NCBI GenBank assembly: GCA_026984555.1
Contig: JALSRY010000663.1
Coordinates: forward strand, 1-8,022
Length of the DNA: 8,022 nucleotides
Origin: Phycisphaerae bacterium
Lineage (GTDB): Bacteria > Planctomycetota > Phycisphaerae > UBA1845 > Fen-1342
Direction of reading: 5' to 3'
The stretch's first letter is position 1. Each line of letters begins with the position of its first letter. The position numbers and the translations under genes were made by a program. The notes below the pieces were generated by a model that was given only the letters and a program-made list of their open reading frames with translations, ran no database searches and had not been told where the DNA came from. Below, in pieces: positions 1 to 5,603 of the stretch.

Positions 1-138
1 GCCGGCCGGGGCACCCGACGCCGGCGAGAACAGGTTGCACCCGCCCCCCGCCAGCACCAGCGCCAGCCAGCCCCCCCAGGCCGCCAGCCGGCACGCGCGG
101 CGACGACAACCGGGTTGTGTTCGAGAACACACGCGCAT
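1..138 (-). CDS. N-terminal fragment of a probable lipoprotein, cut by the window edge
   Basis: Reading the minus strand from an ATG at 138 gives 46 open codons with no stop before the window edge. The peptide starts MRVCSRTQPGCRRRACR, a basic n-region, followed by a hydrophobic stretch at residues 18-30 (LAAWGGWLALVLA) and then GGGC at 31-34 and NLFSPASG. This is the layout of a lipoprotein signal peptide with Cys34 as the lipidated residue. The lipobox is imperfect, with Gly at -3, -2 and -1 instead of L-A/S-G/A. If Cys34 is not lipidated, the segment could be a plain Sec signal or a membrane anchor. An in-frame ATG at 183 would add 15 residues; I prefer 138 because it places the arginines just before the hydrophobic core, but neither start has a clear Shine-Dalgarno. 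It lies downstream of ispD on the same strand and may be cotranscribed. The mature protein is outside the window, so no function can be given. Confidence 0.5.
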   Translation of the reverse strand, partial: MRVCSRTQPGCRRRACRLAAWGGWLALVLAGGGCNLFSPASGAPAG

Positions 139-256
139 GGCAGTGCAGTCGCTTGCCGTCCGATCCGTCCGCTGTACGAACATTCGCGCCGCGCAGGACG
201 CCGTGGCCCTCCCGGCGCGACGCGGCCCCGTCGATTCTAGCGCCGCGCGGCCGAGT

Positions 257-991
257 TTACCATTGGGCTTCCTCGAACGGCCCGCGCGGCGTGACCTTGC
301 GACTCTGCCGCGCGAAATCCTTGAGGATTGCCGCCGCCAGTGCCATATCCCCGCCCGTGGTGATCTTGATGTTGCGCCGGTCCGCTTCGACGATCGCCAC
401 CGGGTGGCCGGCCCGTTCGACCACCTGCGCATCGTCGGTCGGCCGGAAATCGTCCCCCAGCCCCGCATACGCCTCGACCAGGATTTCCTTGCGGAAGACC
501 TGCGGCGTCTGGGCCTCGTAGAGCCCTTCGCGCGAGACGGTCTCCACGATCTTCCCGCCCGCGGCCCGTTTGATCGTCCCCGTCAGCGGAGCCGCGAGAA
601 TCGCCGCTCCGCGCTTCCCGGCCTGCTCGAAGACCTTGTCGATCCAGCTCGGCAACACGCACGGCCGAACCGCGTCGTGTACGCAAACCAGCTCGGCTTC
701 CTCGCTTACCGCGTCGAGCGCCGCCGCCACCGACTGGTACCGCTCCGCCCCCCCCTTGACCAGCGTGATGCCCATGAACATCAGGTTCGCCGCGTACTTC
801 TCCTTGACGACGTCATAATCCGCCGGCGAAACGGCGAGAATGACCTGCTCGACGTCGGGCCGGTTGACGAACAGCTCGATGCTGCGAATGAACACGGGCC
901 GGTTGTCGATCTTGGCAAACGGCTTGCGCACGTCGCCGCCGAAACGCTTGCCCGCCCCCGCCGCCGGTATCACCACCGCTACCTTCGCCAT
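257..991 (-). CDS. ispD: 2-C-methyl-D-erythritol 4-phosphate cytidylyltransferase (IspD)
   Basis: This cytoplasmic enzyme joins CTP and 2-C-methyl-D-erythritol 4-phosphate into CDP-ME plus pyrophosphate, the third step of the MEP route to isoprenoids. The 244-residue product is the usual family length. The nucleotide-binding loop is at residues 9-23 (PAAGAGKRF, then R22-K23), with R16 and K23 at the places of the E. coli catalytic Arg20 and Lys27. Other family motifs are GGAERYQSV (80-88), VHDAVRP (104-110), GTIKR (138-142), TPQVF (162-166), TDDAQ (185-189) and RRNIKIT (205-211), where K209 matches E. coli Lys213. The start at 991 is chosen because MAKVAVVIP begins the fold and GGGAGAA lies 5 bases upstream; an in-frame ATG at 1033 would add 14 unconserved residues. 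The stop is TAA at 259-257. No ispF is fused or adjacent in this window. Identification rests on remembered family motifs but these are numerous and in order. Confidence 0.95.
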   Translation of the reverse strand: MAKVAVVIPAAGAGKRFGGDVRKPFAKIDNRPVFIRSIELFVNRPDVEQVILAVSPADYDVVKEKYAANLMFMGITLVKGGAERYQSVAAALDAVSEEAELVCVHDAVRPCVLPSWIDKVFEQAGKRGAAILAAPLTGTIKRAAGGKIVETVSREGLYEAQTPQVFRKEILVEAYAGLGDDFRPTDDAQVVERAGHPVAIVEADRRNIKITTGGDMALAAAILKDFARQSRKVTPRGPFEEAQW

Positions 992-996
992 GATCG

Positions 997-1004
997 TTCT
1001 CCCT
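997..1004 (-). promoter_or_regulatory. Ribosome binding site of ispD
   Basis: On the minus strand AGGGAGAA precedes the ATG at 991, with 7 bases between the GGAG core and the start codon. This decides for the start at 991 over the upstream in-frame ATG at 1033. Confidence 0.75.
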
Positions 1005-1021
1005 GCAACACAAGCCCGGGT

Positions 1022-1030
1022 ACTGTACCA
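1022..1030 (-). promoter_or_regulatory. Candidate extended -10 promoter of ispD
   Basis: The minus strand reads TGG-TACAGT, an extended -10 (TGn) followed by a hexamer that matches TATAAT at four of six positions. No convincing -35 is seen at the right distance, which extended -10 promoters can tolerate. Transcription would begin near 1015, giving a leader of about 24 bases. The hexamer lies inside a small dyad, GGTAC-T-GTACC (1019-1029). This is a weak call from sequence alone. Confidence 0.3.
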
Positions 1031-1250
1031 CAATCACCCCGTGGCACCGAGTCGGTCGATCCGGCCACGAGCCTCCGCGGTCCTCACCCTGCCCGGCTTG
1101 CCTCCGGCCACACCCGCGGATAAGGTGCGCCGGCAAGGTAACACGCGATGGGATGGTCCGGCGGCGCGGCGGCGGACCAGGCCCGATTCGAGAATGCACA
1201 CACGCCCAACCCCCGGCGCCGGCGCGGCTGCACCCCGGGGTCGGCGTCCC

Positions 1251-1263
1251 GTGACTTGGTCAC
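1251..1263 (+). promoter_or_regulatory. Short inverted repeat directly before the ABC exporter start
   Basis: GTGAC and GTCAC flank a three-base TTG, ending 3 bases before the ATG at 1267, where a Shine-Dalgarno would normally be. It could form a 5-bp hairpin that affects initiation, or be a protein binding half-site pair, or be chance. The repeat is visible; its role is a guess. Confidence 0.25.
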
Positions 1264-1266
1264 CGG

Positions 1267-3186
1267 ATGAGCGAAAACCCCCTGCTGACAACCGGGTCGG
1301 GCCGCCGTTCAGCGGCGCAAAAACGCCTCGACCGGGCCGTGTCGAAACAGCAGGCCCGGGCGGCCTTCTGGCGCATGTTGCGCGCCGTCCGCCCCCACCG
1401 GCGCCGCATGGCCCTCGGCATGGTGCTCGGGATCGGGGTGGCGATGACCTACGCCGCCAGCCTCGGCGGGATGTTGCCCGTGCTCAAGGTCGTCGTCGAG
1501 CGCGACAACCTCCACGACTGGCTCACCCAACGCGCCGCCGCCGCCCACACCTGGTACGCCCCCCTGCTCGAACGGGCGGCAGCGGTGTTTCCGGCGGCGA
1601 ACACCTCCGAGGCCCGGCTGCACGCGCTGCTGATCCTGCTGGGGACGCTGATTACGGTGAACCTGCTGGGCAACCTGTGCCGCGTGTTTTCGCAATACTG
1701 CGTGCTCTACGCCGCCCATCGCGTCGTGATGGACCTCCGCCGACAGATGTATCGCAAGTCGCTGCACGTGCCGCTCGACGCGATCGCCGGCGACGTTTCC
1801 GCCCGGATTTCGCAGTTCCTCTCCGACGTGCGCGAGGTCTTCCTGGGCATCGGCACGCTGTTCGGCAAGTTCGCCCGCGAGCCGTTCAAGGCGGTCTGCG
1901 TGCTGGCCGTCGCACTCTGGATCGACGCTCGGCTGACGCTGGTGGTGCTCGCGATCGCACCCGTCGCCGTCGGCGCCCTGTGGTATTTCGGCCGGCGTAT
2001 CCGCAAGGCCACGGTGCGCCTCTTGCAAGGCTACGGGCAGATGCTCGGCAGCCTCGAAGAAACGCTCCAGGGCCTCGATGTCGTCAAGGGTTACACCCGC
2101 GAAGGACACGAACGCAAACGCATGTGGCAGCTCGAACGCCGCATGATGAAACACCAGCTCCGGCTGATCTGGATCGAGGCGTTGACTTCGCCGCTGATGG
2201 AGGTGGCCGGCGTCGTGATCGCGTCGCTGGCGATCGTGTGGCTGGCGAAGCAGGTGTTCGCCGGGCACATGGACCCCGCCCACTTCATGACGATGGTCGT
2301 CCTGCTGGCGGCCCTGCTCGACCCGGTGCGCAAGATCGCCAACGTGTACAACATGATCCAGCGCAGCGGGGCGGCCGCGACGCGCATCTACGCCTTTCTC
2401 GACCAGCCCGAGGAACACGCGCCGCCCCAACCCCGCGCGCTGCCGCCCGGCGGGCCGCGCGCCGTGACCCTGCGCGACGTGGTGTTTCGATACACGCCCC
2501 AGCAGAAACCGCCCGCCCTCGATGGGGTGACACTCGAAGTGCACGCCGGCGAGTGCCTGGGAATCGTCGGCCCCAACGGCAGCGGCAAATCCACATTGGT
2601 CAAACTCCTGCCGCGCCTGATCGAGCCCCAACGCGGGCAGGTCTCGATCGACGGGATCGACGCGCGCCAGATCAGCCTGCGCAACCTGCGGCAGGAAATC
2701 GCGATCGTCTCGCAGCGGCCGGTGGTTTTCGCGCGCAGCGTGCGCGAGAACATCGCCTATGGTCGGCCCGATGCGACGCTCGACGAGATCCGCGCCGCCG
2801 CCCGCAAGGCGTTCGCCGACGAGTTCATCGAACAGTGGCCCGACAAGTACGACACCGTGCTGGGCGAGTTCGGGACGAGCATCTCGGGGGGGCAGCGCCA
2901 GCGCATCGCCATCGCCCGGGCGTTCCTGCGCCAGTCATCGATCCTGATCTTCGACGAGGCCACCAGCGAGGTCGATGCGGACAGCGAGCGCAAGATTCAC
3001 GCGGCCCTCGAGGAGCTGCGCGCCGGAAAGACGACGTTCCTGATCGCCCACCGGCACACGGTGATGGACATGGCCGAGCGGATCGTGGTCATGGACGCCG
3101 GCCGGATCATCGACGTGGGCACGCAGACCGAGCTGCTCCAGCGCTGCCCGCTGTTCGTCGCGCTCTACCAGACGCCCGGTTCCTGA
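1267..3186 (+). CDS. MsbA-like ABC exporter, fused permease and ATPase half-transporter
   Basis: The 639-residue protein is a type IV ABC exporter that should act as a homodimer in the inner membrane, moving a lipid or other hydrophobic substrate with ATP. Predicted membrane helices lie near residues 48-72, 118-150, 193-220, 222-241, 303-328 and 336-356. The ATPase starts near 398: A-loop Tyr409, Walker A GPNGSGKST (435-443), Q-loop Gln483, signature SISGGQRQR (538-546), Walker B ILIFDE (559-564) with catalytic Glu564, D-loop SEVD (567-570) and switch His595. All key residues are present, so it is expected to be active. The start is firm at its upper limit: an in-frame TGA at 1252-1254 lies just before ATG 1267. 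No Shine-Dalgarno is seen. The loop between helices 1 and 2 (about 73-117) is longer than in E. coli MsbA, and a proline-rich linker (381-399) joins the two halves. Substrate is unknown; MsbA-type lipid flipping is one possibility, and drug or peptide export is another. Confidence 0.92.
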   Translation: MSENPLLTTGSGRRSAAQKRLDRAVSKQQARAAFWRMLRAVRPHRRRMALGMVLGIGVAMTYAASLGGMLPVLKVVVERDNLHDWLTQRAAAAHTWYAPLLERAAAVFPAANTSEARLHALLILLGTLITVNLLGNLCRVFSQYCVLYAAHRVVMDLRRQMYRKSLHVPLDAIAGDVSARISQFLSDVREVFLGIGTLFGKFAREPFKAVCVLAVALWIDARLTLVVLAIAPVAVGALWYFGRRIRKATVRLLQGYGQMLGSLEETLQGLDVVKGYTREGHERKRMWQLERRMMKHQLRLIWIEALTSPLMEVAGVVIASLAIVWLAKQVFAGHMDPAHFMTMVVLLAALLDPVRKIANVYNMIQRSGAAATRIYAFLDQPEEHAPPQPRALPPGGPRAVTLRDVVFRYTPQQKPPALDGVTLEVHAGECLGIVGPNGSGKSTLVKLLPRLIEPQRGQVSIDGIDARQISLRNLRQEIAIVSQRPVVFARSVRENIAYGRPDATLDEIRAAARKAFADEFIEQWPDKYDTVLGEFGTSISGGQRQRIAIARAFLRQSSILIFDEATSEVDADSERKIHAALEELRAGKTTFLIAHRHTVMDMAERIVVMDAGRIIDVGTQTELLQRCPLFVALYQTPGS

Positions 3187-3197
3187 CCCTCTCCGCC
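3187..3197. other. 11-base gap between converging stop codons
   Basis: The exporter stop TGA (3184-3186) and the protease stop (3200-3198, minus strand) face each other across 11 bases. There is no room for a hairpin terminator in the gap, so transcripts from each side must end inside or beyond the opposite gene, or be ended by Rho. Confidence 0.85.
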
Positions 3198-5189
3198 TCA
3201 CTCGCACGTCTGCCCGAACACCGCCAGCAGCCGCGCCAAATCCCCCAGGCCGATCCGCCGATTGTTGTCCAGGTCGCCGGCGGCGATGAATTCGGGATCA
3301 CCTTCGCCGGCGCCGTACGCCAGCAACAGCGCTTGGATGTCGGCCATCGAGATCAACCCGTCGTCGTTCAGGTCGCCCGGGCAGGCCGGCGTGCCGTGGA
3401 AGACCAGCCGATAGTCGATCCAGGTAGCCGGATCGGGTGCGGCGCGGTCCGCGATGTGAATCGTCCACGTCCCCACCGAACCTTCTCCCCAGTGTCGAAA
3501 GGACGTGAACACGTAGTTGGTGTAGTTGTGCTGCCCGTCACTGAAGCGGGATTTCGCGAAGGTTGAACGCACCCCCGACGGCCCGGTCATCCAGATTTCC
3601 AGGTCGCCGATGAAGTTCGACTGCACGTTCAAGATCAGCTCGACGGTCTCGATGCGGATGTTCCGGTCGATCTCGACGGCGACATCGACGCCGGTTGCGT
3701 CGTTGTCGGGGATCGGCTCGTTCACCGGAACGACGCCGGTATCGACGGCGATTTCGTGCGGGACATTGACCCAGTCGCGGGCCAGCGCGACGGCGGCGCC
3801 GGCATCGATCGCACCGAAACCGTAGTTGGGGTTGATCGCGTACCCGGCCCCGTTGACGCTCCAGTCGGCCTGGTTGGGGTCGCACATGCGGGCCGATTCG
3901 ACCAGCACATGCTGCACGTCGCGCCAGGTGAGTGTCGGGTTGGCCTGGAGCATCAGCGCGACCACCCCCGCCGCCAGCGGCGACGCCGCGCTGGTGCCCC
4001 CGAAGCTGGAGGTCCAACCACTGTTCGAGGTCGTGGTGCCGATGCCGCGGATGTTGCCGCTCGATTCGGTGACAACGAACATGGACGAGCCGCTTTCGTT
4101 GTACGACGCCCGTCGATCCTGATCGCCGATCGAACCGACGGCGATGGTATAGCGGCTGGAAACGAAGGGGTCGTAGTCGACGCGGTCGCCGGTGCCGCCG
4201 TTGCCCGCGGCCCAGACGTAGATTTCGCCGAGCCCGTCGCGGCCGCTGTCGATACCCTCCTCGATCGCGGCGCGGATCACGCTGGGCATGACATCGGCAT
4301 GACCGATATCAGGCGGTCCCCACGAGTTGGACTTGATGTCGTTGAGGTCGTTGCGGAACGCGAGCGCGTCGGCGGTCTGCTGGTCGGTGCCGAAAATCTG
4401 GTCGGACAGCCACGCCCCGTAGGCCACCCCGACGCCCATCAGTTCGTTGTTGGCGACCGCCGCCGCCACGCCGGCGCAACTCGTCGCGTGTGACGTGATC
4501 GACCCGCCGACTTGCGAAGCCTCCGGCAGGTAGTTGTCGAACAAGTCCGGGTGCCCGTGTTGCCAGGCGTCTTCGACGATCCCGATCACCACGCCGTCGC
4601 CCGTGTAGCCCGCGTTCCAGGCCGTGTCCGCATTCACGTCGAACAGTGGATCGTCCTCGTTGACCAGGTGCCATTGATTGGGGAACTTGGGATCGTTCGG
4701 CGGCGAGCGCAGCGCCCACGGCCGGCGAATGTCCACGGCGGCTTCCCGCACATGCGGATCAGCCCGCAAGACGTCGGCAAGCGCCACGGCATCCCGCACA
4801 CTCGTCGTCTCGACGACCCAATACCCACGCCCGGCCAGCAGCGGCCGCAGCCCGCCTGCCAGCGCCTTCCCGCGTAACGCCGCAACCAGCTCCGGCCGGT
4901 CCGCCCGCAGGATGACGCGACTGGTCAGCCGAACCGTGGCCCCGGTGGCAGCGGCTTTTGCCTTGTTTGCCGAAGGCGTCGAGATCGTCCGCCCGATGGC
5001 GTCGTTGGCGTCGGGCCTGTCGACCGAAAGCTCCATCACCCCGGTCGTCGTCGGGACGGACATCGGCACGCCCGACACGGCGGCCCCGCGCTGCGCCGGT
5101 GACTCTCCTCCGGCCGCTACGCCGACACCTCCCGCGGCAAGCCCGAGCACGACCCCGAACGCGATGCGGACAAACGAATTGCGCGACAT
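3198..5189 (-). CDS. Secreted kexin/furin-like S8 serine protease with P domain and dockerin-like tail
   Basis: The 663-residue preproprotein has a Sec signal peptide (about 1-28), an N-terminal prodomain (about 29-156), an S8 catalytic domain (about 165-475), a proprotein-convertase P domain (about 480-600) and two dockerin-like calcium repeats (605-660) flanked by Cys603 and Cys662. DPKFPNQWHL (166-175), NSWGPPD (288-294) and WAAGNGG (326-332) are furin-like. His234, oxyanion Asn330 and nucleophile Ser400 (GGTSAASP) are present. The catalytic Asp position is Glu206, followed by Asp207. Furin's calcium and S1 acidic residues appear kept as Asp294, Asp335, Asp340 and Glu365, suggesting cleavage after Arg or Lys; the S4 Glu appears to be Ala277. 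The start at 5189 has GAGGG 5 bases upstream and a promoter behind it; an ATG at 5267 lies inside that promoter. It is divergent from the lysyl endopeptidase gene. Furin numbering is aligned from memory. Whether it is fully active is uncertain because of Glu206. Confidence 0.9.
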   Translation of the reverse strand: MSRNSFVRIAFGVVLGLAAGGVGVAAGGESPAQRGAAVSGVPMSVPTTTGVMELSVDRPDANDAIGRTISTPSANKAKAAATGATVRLTSRVILRADRPELVAALRGKALAGGLRPLLAGRGYWVVETTSVRDAVALADVLRADPHVREAAVDIRRPWALRSPPNDPKFPNQWHLVNEDDPLFDVNADTAWNAGYTGDGVVIGIVEDAWQHGHPDLFDNYLPEASQVGGSITSHATSCAGVAAAVANNELMGVGVAYGAWLSDQIFGTDQQTADALAFRNDLNDIKSNSWGPPDIGHADVMPSVIRAAIEEGIDSGRDGLGEIYVWAAGNGGTGDRVDYDPFVSSRYTIAVGSIGDQDRRASYNESGSSMFVVTESSGNIRGIGTTTSNSGWTSSFGGTSAASPLAAGVVALMLQANPTLTWRDVQHVLVESARMCDPNQADWSVNGAGYAINPNYGFGAIDAGAAVALARDWVNVPHEIAVDTGVVPVNEPIPDNDATGVDVAVEIDRNIRIETVELILNVQSNFIGDLEIWMTGPSGVRSTFAKSRFSDGQHNYTNYVFTSFRHWGEGSVGTWTIHIADRAAPDPATWIDYRLVFHGTPACPGDLNDDGLISMADIQALLLAYGAGEGDPEFIAAGDLDNNRRIGLGDLARLLAVFGQTCE

Positions 5190-5194
5190 GGATT

Positions 5195-5199
5195 CCCTC
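5195..5199 (-). promoter_or_regulatory. Ribosome binding site of the S8 protease gene
   Basis: The minus strand reads GAGGG with 5 bases before the ATG at 5189. It supports this start over the in-frame ATG at 5267, which would put 26 basic residues ahead of the signal peptide. Confidence 0.65.
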
Positions 5200-5244
5200 A
5201 CGATCCTCGAACCCCTCCGGGTTCGCCCGGCCCGGACTCGAAGG

Positions 5245-5274
5245 ATGTTAGGAGCGTCGCGACGCAAACGTCAA
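5245..5274 (-). promoter_or_regulatory. Sigma-70-type promoter of the S8 protease gene
   Basis: On the minus strand TTGACG (5274-5269, five of six consensus bases) and TAACAT (5250-5245, four of six) are 18 bases apart. Transcription would begin near 5238, leaving a leader of about 48 bases before the ATG at 5189. The spacer contains a perfect 12-base palindrome, a possible operator. Not tested experimentally; planctomycete promoters need not follow the E. coli consensus. Confidence 0.5.
5254..5265. promoter_or_regulatory. 12-base perfect palindrome inside the S8 protease promoter spacer
   Basis: GCGTCGCGACGC is its own reverse complement and lies wholly between the -35 and -10 hexamers. A dimeric repressor bound here would block RNA polymerase. 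In GC-rich DNA such palindromes occur by chance fairly often, so the position is the main argument. Confidence 0.35.
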
Positions 5275-5412
5275 CGCATCGCCTGGTCCGTCTCCATCCG
5301 CCCGCTTTGCCTCCGCCGCAACTCTACCGTTATCGGACCGCCTCGAGCGAACGCACGTCAGAACCCGCGGCGAGCGAGAGAAGGACCGACGAAACACGGG
5401 CGGATTTTCATC

Positions 5413-5441
5413 TTGGAGTTCGCCGCCGTGTCGTCTAGAAT
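5413..5441 (+). promoter_or_regulatory. Sigma-70-type promoter of the lysyl endopeptidase gene
   Basis: TTGGAG (5413-5418, three of six, with the important TTG) and TAGAAT (5436-5441, five of six) are exactly 17 bases apart. Transcription would begin near 5448 and give a leader of about 156 bases. The leader holds a weak inverted repeat GGCCG (5537-5541) / CGGCC (5551-5555), with no recognised riboswitch. Confidence 0.5.
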
Positions 5442-5586
5442 GCACTGGGAGAGCGTGGAAGCGGGGGAGAGCGGCCACGTCGCCTCGGGAGCGCAAGTCT
5501 CTCAAAACAAGTATGTTAGTAAACAGCGAGCCGGTCGGCCGTTTCGGGTTCGGCCTGCGGCTGCGCTGGATCGCCACCAATGCTGC

Positions 5587-5593
5587 AAAGGAG
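5587..5593 (+). promoter_or_regulatory. Ribosome binding site of the lysyl endopeptidase gene
   Basis: AAAGGAG ends 10 bases before the ATG at 5604. It excludes the in-frame ATG at 5580, which lies upstream of the site itself, and makes 5604 the start. Confidence 0.8.
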
Positions 5594-5603
5594 CGGAACC
5601 CCC

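Larger units (their letters stand above)
992..1266. other. Divergent intergenic region between ispD and the ABC exporter gene
   Basis: The 275 bases between the two divergent starts hold the ispD ribosome binding site and a candidate -10 close to ispD. On the plus side I see no good sigma-70 promoter for the exporter. A short inverted repeat GTGAC-TTG-GTCAC (1251-1263) ends 3 bases before the exporter ATG. Open frames crossing the region have no family features and lack ribosome binding sites. Confidence 0.6.
5190..5603. other. Divergent control region between the two protease genes (414 bases)
   Basis: This gene-free stretch holds the ribosome binding site and promoter of the S8 protease near its left end (5195-5274) and the promoter and long leader of the lysyl endopeptidase in its right part (5413-5603). 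The 5275-5412 middle shows no gene and no clear motif; it is the only place for a regulator shared by both genes besides the palindrome. Short frames running through it have no family features. Confidence 0.7.

Noticed and set aside
234..259. TAGAAT box and GC-rich palindrome just after the ispD stop, as a promoter or terminator for the next gene
   Set aside because: No matching -35 at 17 bases (TGGTAA only, three of six), and the GCCGCGCGGC palindrome lacks a T-run. Too weak to list.
35..1123. Open frame of 362 codons on the plus strand opposite ispD
   Set aside because: Arg- and Pro-rich with no domain; ispD on the other strand is certain.
1309..2631. Open frame of 440 codons on the minus strand opposite the exporter
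   Set aside because: Composition is His, Gln, Gly and Asp rich with no family motif; the plus strand encodes a motif-complete ABC exporter here.
3198..3375. Dockerin-like repeats as evidence for a true cellulosome
   Set aside because: No cohesin, scaffoldin or glycoside hydrolase is seen. In Planctomycetota such tails occur on many secreted proteins, so the claim would go beyond the sequence.
840..3566. Open frame of 908 codons on the plus strand across ispD, the spacer, the exporter gene and the protease end
   Set aside because: It crosses several real genes in other frames and is dominated by Arg, Pro and Ala, the mark of a GC-rich shadow frame.
5190..5267. N-terminal extension of the S8 protease from an ATG at 5267
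   Set aside because: It would place 26 Arg-rich residues before a normal signal peptide and would start inside the likely promoter; the ATG at 5189 has a ribosome binding site.
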